64,000 bases of DNA from contig NC_084474.1 of the NCBI RefSeq assembly GCF_027409185.1, forward strand, positions 3,899,382-3,963,381, written 5' to 3'. The notes beneath the pieces were generated by a model. The model was not told the origin of the DNA, made no database searches, and saw only the letters and a program-made list of their open reading frames with translations. A program made the translations under genes and the position numbers. How positions within the stretch are numbered: position 1 is the first letter of the stretch; each line of letters starts with the position of its first letter. The DNA comes from Cynocephalus volans. Its lineage: Eukaryota; Chordata; Mammalia; Dermoptera; Cynocephalidae. Below are positions 33,346 through 45,400 of this stretch, piece after piece.

Positions 33346-33460
33346 GTTTCTGGTGTCAGAGAAGATGACAGAGGAACTGGATCTCCTGGGACAGGACTCG
33401 GATGGGGGTAGCGAGGAGATGGTCCTAACTCCTGCAGAGCTCATCGCAAGGCTGGAGCAG
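33346..33460 (+). CDS. GINS4: GINS4 exon 2 (first coding exon)
   Basis: Acceptor 'ctctccttag' before 33346; donor 'gtaagc' from 33461. Coding from 33365, residues 1-32, acidic N terminus. The first 19 bases are 5' UTR. Confidence 0.95.
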
Positions 33461-36400
33461 GTAAGCATCCCAAGTAGAATCCCTTTGCTCCAATCTTAGC
33501 CTTTTTATTTAGTCCAGCTGTGCAAAGGTCAGGGATCAGAAAATGAGGAAATGGAATTCAAGGTCTCTTTCATAGAACAGAGACTGAATCTTACCTTCTA
33601 CGCAGAAGTAGGAAGTAGGGAGGCATAATCTGTTAGAAACCTCAGAGTATCAAACAGAAGCCTTCGGTGCGGCCAGTAAGGGACAGCTGTGGGCAGGTTT
33701 AGTAGAACAGTTCACAGAGCACAGATCTACTTGGTGTTTGCAGGGATGGTAGAGGTGTGGAGACTTTGTAAATTCTGTACCTTAGCCTGTTGAAATATCT
33801 GCTGTTTCCCTGGAGAATGCCCGGGTTAGCAAGAAAGTGCTGAAACATCTTTAAGGGAAAACTGGTCCTATTTTTCCTTTTCCTCCCATATTATTTTCTT
33901 GAGTCAGCTGTTCTGCGTATTTCCACTGCTTGTCTAAAGTTTCTGAGATATTTCTCCTTTTAGTTGTAATAGCTACGATTTATTGAGTATTTACTGTATG
34001 CCAGTAACTGCTCAGTTCTTTGCAGTTGTCTTCTCGTGAAGCTCTGTTAATTTGGGAGTTCAAACCATCTGGACTTAAATCCCTCCATCTGTTATGTGAC
34101 CTTAAATTAAATAAGATACATAGTTTGTCTCAAGCCTTTCCTTGACTATAAAATGGAGATAACAACAGTGGCTTCTTCACAGAATTGTGAGGATTAAATG
34201 AGATAATATATGCAAAGTGCTCAGCATGTTGTCTGATACATGATAAGCACTCACTAAATGTTAGCTGTTGGTAGTAATAATTCTTACCCTATTGGGCACT
34301 TTCAATTTACAGATGCTGAAACTGATGATTAGAGATGTAAAGTTATTTGCCACATGTGGCAAAAAGGACACACGTAGCAGCAGAGCCAGGATATGAACTC
34401 AGGTTTCTTTGACTCCAAAACATGTGCTCTTAATCTATTACACCTGCTGCCTTATTCTTGTCTTTTCCCTTTAACTGCCCCTTTCCAGAACTCTCTCGTG
34501 TTTGCTGCTTTAGCATTCTTCATTCTTCCCTGCCGTACATGCTATCATGAATGACAAAACTGAAGAAAGATAATTTTTAAATTATATTTTATGTGGTAGT
34601 CCTTACTATTTAGCGGTGATTCTTAATCTGTTTTTATATCACTGTATTAGTCCGTTTGCATTGCTTATAACAAAATACTTCAAACTGGGTAATTTATAAA
34701 GAGAAACAAAATTTATTGCTTACAGTTTCTGAGGCTGGGAAGTCCAAAGTCCATCTGGTGGCGACAGTAACCCAAGGGTCTCACATTGCAAGATAGTAGA
34801 TGCACAGACAGCAGAGAGAGAGACAGACTCTCCTTTTAAAGCCCTCAGAACCACACCCCTGACCACCGTTATTAATCCATTCACTACTACATGGTCCTAC
34901 AATCCAATCACCTCTTCAAGGCTCCACCTTTCAGTTACCATAATAGGATTTCCTACCCTTTTAACAGTCACAATGGGGGCTAAGTTTCTAATACATAAAA
35001 CTTGGGGGACACAATTCAAGCTTCAGGAAGTTTTGGGGTGACATAATTCAGTCCACTACAATCACAGGCTTTTTGAGAAGCTGGTGAAAACTCTGGCCCT
35101 TCTTCCCAGATTTATGTACCCATGCAGAATTTTGTATATGATTTCAGGGAGTCACAGATACCCTGCGGTCTACCCACAGACGTGGTTGGTGGAACCAGCT
35201 TAAGAACTCCTGCTTCATTAGGAAAGGATTCATTAAATAAAAATCATAAAGGAAAAAACTGATATATTCAACTACATTAAAATTAAGAAATTCTGTTTGT
35301 ACCCCTCAAGAGTAAAAACACAAACCACCAAACTGGGAGACAATATTTGCAAAATATGTAACTGACAGACGATTATTATCCGCAGTACATAAACAAGCTT
35401 TACAGACTGCCAGTAGAAAAAGGAAGTTTAAACAGGCATCTCCCAGGAGAGGAAATCAAGATAACCAATAAGCATATGAGGAAGATGTTCATAGAACTTT
35501 TTAGCAATCAGGAAGATGGAAATTAAAATCACGGTGAGGTATCATTTCATCCCTATCAGATTGGCAGGAATGAACAAGGTGCAGTGTGAGGTATGGCAAG
35601 AATGTAGAGCAATTCGCACACCTATGTTGTGGTGGGGTATAAATAAGTACAATCACTTTGGGAAATAATATGTTATTATATAGGAAAGTTGAAAGTGCAC
35701 ATATTTTGTGGCCCAGTAATTCTACTCCCAGGTATATACCTAGAGAAAACTTTGAGTACTCCAGGAGACATGCACAGTATGTTCATAGCATTGCTTGCAA
35801 TAATTAAAAGTGGCAATAACCCAGATATCCATCAACAATAAAACGGATTTTTAAAATTATGGCATATACAGAGTGGGCAGAAAACAGCAGTGAAGACCAG
35901 TAAGAGATCCTGCAACAGCACGGATAACAGGAGGATAATGTGCAGTAATAACAATAAAGTACAAGTTGCCAAAGAAACAATTCATGTAAAGTTCGAATAT
36001 GCAAAACTTGTTCAAAGCAGAGATTGCCACTTTGGGTGACATGGCATCCTGGTGTGCTGCAAATTCTTGCAATGTCGACCCCTCCACCCTGTGGGATAGC
36101 CCGGAGCCTCTTCCGGGCATCATCAGGGGGTCTGTGGAAGGCAGCCTGAGGACAGTGGGTTCTGACAGCACAGCCTCAGCTTGGCAGCAGGTGAGCACAA
36201 GCTATATCTCATGGCTGATGCTCTCGCAGTGCCCTGAGTGCAGCCAAGGGGGTGATCCACCACCTGAACAGATAAAACCAGACACAGGCTCTTCTGCCAC
36301 ATGGCACAGCTGAAGACACAGCCAGACAGGGCCACTGATGTATACAGTACAGGACACTTTTAAATGCCTGTGAAAAATGTTGTAAAAGCTATTACCTACA

Positions 36401-39400
36401 GTGCGTGGCTTCCCAGTTTAGTGAGTGTTTTGGTTTGCTAGTGCTGCATAACAGTACCTCAGATTGGGTGGCTTAAACAATAGGATTTTTTTTTTTCTCA
36501 GTTCTGGAGGCTGAGATCAAGGTACCAGCATGGTTGGTTTCTTCTGAGGCCTCTTTACTGGACCTGTAGATGGTTGTCTTCCTGTGTCTTCACATGGTCC
36601 TCCCTCTTGTCTGTGTCTGTTAAAATTGCCTGGTCTTAGAAGGACACCATCATAATGGATTAGGGCCTATCCTAATGACCTCATTTTAACTTAATTACCT
36701 CTTTAAAGACCCTATCTCCAAATATAGTCACATTCTGAGGTACTGGGAGTCAGCACTTCAACGTAGAGATTCTTGGAGAGGAACACAATTCAGCTCACAG
36801 CAATGATGAACAAATTGTCATTAAAAATTTTGATCAGGAAGCCCGTGTACCCATTTTAAGCATAGAACCTGATTTTTATTTGTTTTCTGTTTGTTTGTTT
36901 GGTTGGTTTTTGGGGGCAGCTGGCCAGTACAGGGATCAAACCCCGGACCTTGGTGTTATCAACACAATGCTCTAACCAACTGAGCTAACCAGCCGACCCC
37001 TGATTACTTTTTAAAACACCGTGGATTTAAACACAAGTTTCTCACTAAAACTTTTGAAAAAATTTTATTTCAAAGTTTTGTACAGGGCCAAGCCCGTGGG
37101 GCACTCGGGAGAGTGCGGCGCTCGGAGCGCAGCGACTGCGCTCCCGCCGCGGGTTCGGAGCCTATATAGGAATGGCCGGTGCACTCACTGGCTGAGTGCC
37201 AGTCACGAAAAAGACAAAAAAAAAAAAAAAAAAGTTTTGTACAGATGTCTCCCCTAATGTTTTATATTTTATCATAATTTCATAATGTGAATGAAAGATC
37301 TTTCCAAATCTCCATTTTACCCCAGTGTACCACATAAGCACTGTCACTTTCTTTGAGCATCCTGTCATGAGAAGGCTGGGAAACACTGTGTAAAGTATAA
37401 ACAAATGCTGTCAAACTGTAGAGAAAATCGAACCCTTGATGCAGGCTAATGAAACCCTCTGAGGAGGTAGGAACACAGAGACTTTTACAGTAACGGTAAT
37501 AAGTAAAGCTGTGTGCACACAGGTGTTTATGTCACTGTTCTTCATGTTTTATAAACAGTTTTGTACCTGTTTAATATTTAATGAAATAATTTAAAAAGAA
37601 AAACTCCCTTTTATAAGTCCCCAGAAAATTTGATCTTTCCTCATTTATTATGCAGGTTGTCTTTCTGGTTAATTTTATATATCTGCAATACTGTTACAGA
37701 AGCTCAAGCACTTGGAAAGCATTTGTGATAGTAGCAATGCCCAGTATTTCATAATGTGTCTTGATGGTGATAACAGGAGAAGCAGAGACTCAAGGACATC
37801 AGAAAAAATAAGTTGATCCTGATTGGCATGTAATTCTGAGCTATGCTAAAACTAAATTTCCTGTAATTGAAAGATAAGTATAGCTTTCTATAATCACATG
37901 GGTATTTCAGTTCTCTAAGCCTTGGTAATCTCTAAAATGTACAGAGCAGCTGGGACTGAGTCACAAATTAGCCTCTTGCTCCAAAACTGTTTGATAGATG
38001 AGTACCCATTTCTATTATGACCCTTTATACTGTGGGGCCGTTGGTAAATTACTCAATCTGTGTTTTTTCATCAATAAGAAAGGATAACTATCCACCTCCT
38101 CTCAGATATTATAGTGAAGAATGGAAAAGTACTTGTACTGCGCTCCGAGCGTCAGGAATGAATGAAGAGACGTGTAGATTCGTAGTGTTCCTTCGTCTCA
38201 GCGTGGGAGCCGGTGCTCCCCGGTGGGAAGTAGCTGCTGAAGAGGTAGAAATGTGCTAATGCTACTTGGTGAAAGGGACTGTTGAGCGCCAGGTGGTGAA
38301 TATAGGATTGTGAGCACAACTCCCCACTAAAAGACACAGAAAAGCCATCATCAAACATAGTTTGTCTTCAAAGGGTTCCCAGTATTTCTGACTGGGAGGC
38401 AAACAGTTTCCTTTGCCTGAGATATCTGTGGCTTTCATGGGGTGTGTATTGATACACAGGGGTTTTTTTGTTCCATTGTGAGTGATGCTCATTTTTTTTA
38501 TGGCATTTTTTTTCAGGCCTGGATGAATGAAAAGTTTGCCCCTGAGCTACTGGAAAGCAAGTCTGAAATTATAGAATGTGTCATTGAGCAGCTAGATCAC
38601 ATGGTAAGCGTTGCTGGTCCCAGGGTTACAAAGGAAGAGAAAGTCAAAAGCATGTGGTCCACGTGGTGACAGGCCGGGGTCTGATAGAAAATCTGTTCTG
38701 TTTGGCTCAGCCCAGTATTTTTTTTTTTTTTTTTTTTTAATATTGAATTAGTTCTCTACATTTACAAAGCCTGAAAGTTCCTATAAATATCTAGATATCA
38801 GTTTCCCATGAAAAGTGTACATTCCTGGCCCCACTTTTCTGCATAAGAACAGCTGACCAGAGCAGGGCAAGGGCTACCACCTTTCAGTGTGCTGTCCTCT
38901 TCCTGCAGTCCCTAACTACCCGCCTTTTCTACAGACCTTACCTGCCTGGCCCCTGTAGACATTTGAGTTTGTGGTCCTCGGCTTGGATGAGCTGGGCTTA
39001 AATCATTATCACCTTTAGAGTTGCTTTAAAATGTTGGTATTTTACAGTTTCTCAATGGGTGTTTTAACATGGCTTTTTAGACATATTACACATTTCTTCT
39101 GTGTTATGTTATCTCCTTTACAATTAGATTGGAGTTCTGGGCTCTTCTGGCTGACTGTGTTAAGATTCTATTCAAATGGTCATTTCCTGACATAAATGAG
39201 TATTGTTGGAACTTTATACAGTGAGGCCATAGTCCTATATTATTTGTGTAATTAAAAAATTTTTTAAAAATTAGAACTCTGTGTATGTTGTATGTGATGA
39301 GTTTTTTGTTTTCCTTGTACTGAAACATCATCTTTGGGTCCTCAGTGTTGCCAGTGATGATGGTCCTTTGTCCTTGAATATCGTGTTTATAAACTTTAGT

Positions 39401-42400
39401 TTCTCTCTTAATAGGAAGAAAATGTCAGGAGAGCCAAAAAGGGGGACCTGAAGGTCAGCATTCATCGAATGGAGATGGAGAGGATCCGCTATGTCCTTAA
39501 CAGCTACTTGCGGTGTCGACTCCTGAAGGTTTGACATGGAGATAGCTGTGGGCATTAAGGCCATGGAGTCTGTAGGATGGACTGCATGTCCTGGGGAAGA
39601 GTCGGGCTGCGGCATGGGAGGGTCCAGGGCCTAAAGATGCTGCTGAGAACCCACTAACAGTATAGCTGAAGACTAAGGAGGACAAGAGATTGTTCTGGGG
39701 GAGTACAGGTAGAATGTGTGATCCACACCTCCCGGGATACCATGCACATTTTTAGTCTTTATCTGCTATGTGAACAGTGTCCTCTGGAGTTACAATGTGG
39801 CAGAGCTGAGGGTAGAGTTGTTGGCGTTAGTGCAGTAGGAAGTACCGACTAGATGAGAACTAGCTTTAAAAATTATTTTGCATCTGCCAGATGGACCATA
39901 TCAGTGTCAACTGGACCATGGGAGCTTGACATTCTACTATAGCTCTGTGGCCTACTAACTTATAAAAATGAAATTGTTAAACATTCTTATTTTGTATGAT
40001 GCCTGTGTTAACCCTGGAAAATTCTTACTTCCTTCAAGTTTCTTCTCATTTAGTTCCGTTCGTCGTCTTAGTTATTACAGATAACATACATTCTCCTTTC
40101 TACAGAGAGTGCTTCTGATATCTGAAGACAGCTCCTAAGTCTCACCTAAAACTTCTCTCAGCTAAGCGTTTCAACCATTTGAATCCATTTACTGTCCTCA
40201 TCTCTTCACTAAAAAGGTTCTGGTTTGTGAACATCCTTCTTAAGTTATACCACCTGGAACTAAATACAATATTCCCCCTTGTAGTTTGGCCACTTTTGTG
40301 AAAAATAGGAGGATCGCTCCCCTTATTCTGGGTATTCACCTGGTATTCAACTGGTAATAATGCCTCTTGGTATCACATTAGCATATTTGACTCACCATTG
40401 ACTCAAACCTTCTGAAGTTTTTAAGTTATAATTACCCCATCCAGTCACCATCCTGTGTTTGTATGGCTTAGTTTTTGACCACTAAGTGAAGGGCTTGATA
40501 CTTATCCCTTTTAAACTTTGTCTTATTAAATTGGTCCATTTCCCTGGTCTATGGTTCCTGATCTTGTTACCTAATATATTAGCTATCTTTTTAACACTAT
40601 ATATTAAGCAATTTTGATAAGTATGTCGTCAAAAGTCTTATCTGATTCCTCAGTATGACTGAGTCACTGATAAGAGTATATCACAAGGGCCGGCCTGTGG
40701 CTCACTTGGGAGAGTGTGGTACTGGTAACACCAAGGCCACGGGTTCGGATCCCTATATAGGGATGACCGGTTAGCTCACTTGGGAGAGCGTGGTGCTGAC
40801 AACACCAAGTCAAGGGTTAAGATCCCCTTACTGGTCATCTTCCAAAAAAAAAAAAAGTATATCACAAATACTTCCCTATTGATTGACATCGATTCATTGG
40901 ATCAATATTCTTTGTTCAACTATTTGTGAATCTCCCAGTCTATGTTATTGCTCACGCCCAGGTTCACAGTTTGTTCACAAGGCTTCACAAAGACGTTGTC
41001 ACATGTCTTTAAAAAGATAGAGGTAGCCCTGGTGTGATTCCGTCCTATGCAGCTGTTCTTCAGAGCAGCAGTCATTTGTCTCCATCCGCCTTCTCTCCCA
41101 CCTCAGTGCATGCCACCACCCCACGGAAGATTCGATGGACATGGACATAAGCCTCCCAAGGCCCCAGAACTGTCTTTTCTGTTGTGAAGTAAAGGCCAAC
41201 AAAGATGATCACTTTAAAGTGGATAATGATGAAAATGAGCACCAGTCGTCTTTGAGAATGGTCAGCCTAGGGGCTGGTGCAAAGGATGGACTGTGCAATG
41301 TTGAAGCAGAGGCAGTGAATTATGAGGGCAGTGCAGTTAAAGTAATACTGGCAGCTCTGAAAATGTCTGCACTGCCTGTGGTTTCCCTTGGGGGCTTTGA
41401 GATGACACCACCTGTGGTCTTACTGTTGAAATGTGGCTCAGGGCCTGTGCATATCAGTGGACAGCACTTAGTAGCTGTGGAGAAAGATGCAGAATCAGAA
41501 GGTGGAGAGGAGGAGGAAGTGAAAGTCTTAAGTATGTCTGGAAAGCGATCTGCCCTGGAAGTGGTAGCAAGCTTCCACAGGAAAAGGTAAAACTGGCTGC
41601 TGATGAAGATGATAATGATGACTTTGATGAGAAGGAAACTGAAGAAAAAGCTCCAGTGAAGAAATCTGTACAAGATACTCCAGCCAAAAATGGACAAAAA
41701 TCAAACCAGAATGGAAAAGACTCAAAACTGTCAATACCAGGATGAAAAGGTCAAGAATCCTTCAGAAAAAAGGAAAAACTCCTAAAACACCAAAAGGACC
41801 TAGTTCTGTGGAAGACATTAAAGCAGAAATGCAAGCAACTATAGAAAAAGGTGGTTCCTCTCCCAGAGTGGAAGCCAGCTTCATGAGTCGTGTGAAGAAT
41901 TGCTTCCGGATGGCTGACCGGAGGCTGCTGAGGACCTCTGGCAGTGGAGGAAGTCTCTTTAAGAGAGCTGTTTAAACAGTTTATTAAAATTTTCCGTCCT
42001 ATTTCGTTTCCATATCAGTTGATATTTGGCTGTCCTTTTTATAATGCAGAATAAGAATTTTGATAAATGTTGTCCAGGTTCCATTGCCAAGAATGGGTTG
42101 TCCGAAAAGCCTGTTTAGTTTTTAAGATGGAACTCCACCCTTTGCTTGGTTTTAAGCATGCATGGAATGTTATGATAGGCCATAGTAGTAGTGGTGGTCA
42201 GACATGGAGATGGTGGGGAGACAAAAATGTACATGTGAAATAAACAGTGTTTTAATTTTTCAAAAAAAGAGAGAGGGAGAGACAGTATTCCTGTCCACCC
42301 GACTTCCAGGTTTTCTTTGACTTCACAGGACATCTTTTAAAATTATCTATTCTAATATAGTGCCGCATGTCCCGTATGAAGTCCACAAGTCCGTATTTGA

Positions 42401-45400
42401 AGATTCACCACCTTCTTTCCAGTTTCAAAAATTAGGATATTTGCCTATCCCCAGTCTTTCATACCTCTTCTGAATTTAGTGATTCTTTCAAGATTATGAA
42501 ACTACCTATATTTTTAGTACACTAAGTAATATAGTAACTGTAGCAATTTACATATAACAGGAGGAAGTACTTCGTAAACTTAAGCTCCATAAAAATGTTG
42601 ATTTATCCATAATTGGTCTAAGCCAAAAGACTTAAACTTCTTTCGGACAGTTGAGTGCTGCTTCACCCTGGCCTTCATCGCTTCCTTAGACAGAGATAGT
42701 AGCACTAACTCCAGACAGTAGGCCAGGCCTTTCCTGGTTCCTGACAACACACCCTGCAGTGTATTGAATTATATCCCCCCAAAACTCACTGAAGCTTGAA
42801 TTGTGTCCCCAAGTTTTATGTATTAGAAATTTAGCCCCCACTGTGACTGTTAAGAGGGTGGGAAATCCTATGATGGTAATTGAAAGGTGGGGCCTTGAAG
42901 AGGTGATTGGACCATGCAGTAGTGGATGGATTAAAAATGGTGGTCAGGCGTGTGGTTCTGAGGGCTTTAAGAAAAGAGGAGAGTCTGTCTTTCTCTCTCT
43001 CTGCTCTCTCTGCTTCCACCATCTTGCAATGTGAGACCCTTGGGTCATTGTCACCACCACCAGGTGGACTTTGGACTTCCCAGCCTCAGAAACTGTAAGC
43101 AATAAATTTCATTTTTCTTTATAAATCACGCAGTTCCTTGTATTTTGTTATAAGCAATGCAAATGGACTAATATAGAGCACTGGTACTAGAGAAATGGGG
43201 TGTTGCTTATAACAAATACTTGAAAATGTGAAAATGGCTTTGGAACTGGGTGTTAGGCAAAGGTTGGAAGAGTTTGGAGAACCCAGATGAGGACAAAAAG
43301 ATGAGGGAAAGTTTGGAGTGTCTTAGAGACTGGTTACATGGTGGCGAGCAGAATGCTGATGGAAAATATGGACTGTAAAGACCTCTAAGGAGGTCTCAGA
43401 TAGAAATAAGAAGTTTATTGGAAACTGGGGCAAAGATCACCCTTGTTGTGAACTGATGAGCTTGGCTACATTGTGTGTGTGCCCTAGGACTTTGGAAGTT
43501 TGAACTTAAGAGCTGTGAACCAAAATTTTTGGCGGAAGAAATTTCTAAGCAGCAAAGCATTAAGGAAGCTGCATGGCTGCTTGCAACAGCCTACGCTGAG
43601 TTATGGCAGCAAAGGCATGACATAAAGCCAGAATATAAAATGGAAGCAGAGGATAAACATTTGGAAAATTTGCAGCCTGGTCGTGTGGTAGAGAAGCAGA
43701 GAGCATTTTCAGAAGAAAAATTCAGTGGTGCTAAGAAGATTAACACAAAAGAATGGGATTATCAAGAGAAGGGGGAAAATGTCCAGAAGGCATTGCAGAA
43801 GCCTCAGTGGTCAACCCTTCCATTTCAGTCCCAAAGGCCTAGGGACATGGGATGGTCTCGGGAAACAGGCCCGAGGCACCCTCCACAGGCTCACTGCCCA
43901 GGACCACCTCGGGAAGCTGCTTTCTGCACCCCTTCTACTCCAGCCTTTGCTAAATTGGCCCCAGGGATGGATTGACCTGCAGCTTTGAAAGACACAAGCC
44001 AGAAGCCTTGTTGGAGTCCACAAGGTGCTAGGTCTGCAGGCTCACAGAATGCTAGAGCTATGAAGGCTTGGGAGCCTCCACCCCGATTTCAAAGGATGTA
44101 TGGAGACGTCCAGGGGCCCAGGAAGAGATCTGTCCCAGGAGTGGAGTCACCACATAGAGCCTTTGCCAGAGCAATGCCAAGCAGAAATGTGGGGTCAGAG
44201 TTGCAGCAGAGAAACCCCATGCCTAGTGGAGCCATGCGAGTGGGACCACCCTGGAGACCCCAGCCCTGTGGAGCTACCAGAATAGAACACTAGTCTGAGA
44301 GCTAAAGCATCAACTGAGACCAGGAAAGCCATAGAAGTTGAGCTGCCTGAGGACTTGGAGACCAACCCACACATCAGCATGCAGAGGACGTGCAACATGA
44401 ACTCAAGGTATATGATTTACATGATTCGCCAGCTTTGAGATTTAATGCCTGCCCTGCTGGGTTTTGGACTTGTTTGGGACCTGTTACCCCTTTCTTTTGG
44501 CCTGTTCTTTTCTCAGTGGGAATACGTACCTTATGTTTGTCCCACCATTGTGTCTTGCAAGTAGATAACTTGTATTGATTTCACAGATGGGACTTTGGAC
44601 TTTTGACTTGAAACAAGTTGAGGCTTTGGGGATGAAATGAAAGTATTTGCATATGAAAAGACAGGAGTTTTGCGGGGCCAGGGGCAGAATGTAGTGGATT
44701 GAATTATGTATGTCTCCCCAAAACTCACTGAAGCTTGAATTGTGTCCCCCAAGTTTTATGTATTAGAAACTTAGCCCCCTGTTAAGAGAGTGTGAAATCC
44801 TATTATGGTAATTGAAAGGTGAGGCCTTAAAGAGATGATTGGATTATAGGACCCTGCAGTAGTAAATGGGTTATTGGTAGTCAAGGGTGTGGTTCTGAAG
44901 GCTTTAAAAGAAGAGGAGATTCTGTCTTTCTCTCTGCTCTCTCTGCTTCCACCATCTTGCAATGTGAGACCACTGGGTCACTGTCATCACTAACAGATGG
45001 ACTTTGGACTTCCCAGCCTCAGAAACTGTAAGCAATAAATTTCATTTTCTTTATAAATCACCAGTTTCAAGTATTTTGTTATAAGTGACAGAAACAGACT
45101 AATAAAAAGCTTGTTTTGTTTGCGGGATTTTTTTGTTTGTTTTTGTTTGCAGTTCTTAACATTTTTTCTAAGGCTCACCTCATTCTGGGCTTTATCCTTT
45201 CTGGTTTTATTCTTTTTTTTTTTCCTTTGTTTTTATCTTTTTTCTGGTTTTATTCTTATAATTAAATGTCATTATTATATCTGCTTGTGTATTCTGTGTG
45301 CATCTTTCCAGCTTTTGTGTATATTTCAGTTCACAGAATACCCTGTACAGTTACATAAAAATGTTAAATGATATCTCTGCTCTGCCTCTTCAATATCATC

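Larger units (their letters stand above)
33461..38516. other. GINS4: GINS4 intron 2
   Basis: A 5.1-kb intron filled by MIR pieces (33960-34455), a MaLR-type LTR (34643-35060), an L1 ORF2 remnant (35250-36005), an MLT1-like LTR (36426-36802) and two CYN SINEs (36875-37230). From 37245 to 38516 no repeat is evident. Confidence 0.8.
42755..45104 (+). mobile_element. Complete MaLR-type LTR retroelement
   Basis: Two LTRs (42755-43173 and 44690-45104) flank a 1.5-kb interior. The interior resembles the MST/THE1 interiors of primates ('gtgttgcttataacaaatac', 'ggctttggaactgggtgtta'). MaLR elements are non-autonomous relatives of ERVL without gag, pol or env that can be read as such. One open frame of 166 codons (43475-43975) matches no known domain. 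No clear 5-bp target duplication remains. The two LTRs differ by substitutions and small indels, so the insertion is not recent. It lies in the sense direction within GINS4 intron 4. Confidence 0.9.

Noticed and set aside
33314-33364. Upstream in-frame ATG for GINS4
   Set aside because: It lies before the exon 2 acceptor (AG ending at 33345), so it is intronic and not in the mRNA.
43475-43975. 166-codon frame as a gene
   Set aside because: It is inside the interior of a MaLR-type element, which is not known to encode a conserved protein, and no domain is seen.
42755-45104. Infectious-type retrovirus with gag/pol/env
   Set aside because: The interior is only 1.5 kb and contains no protease, reverse transcriptase or envelope-like sequence. 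It fits a MaLR element.
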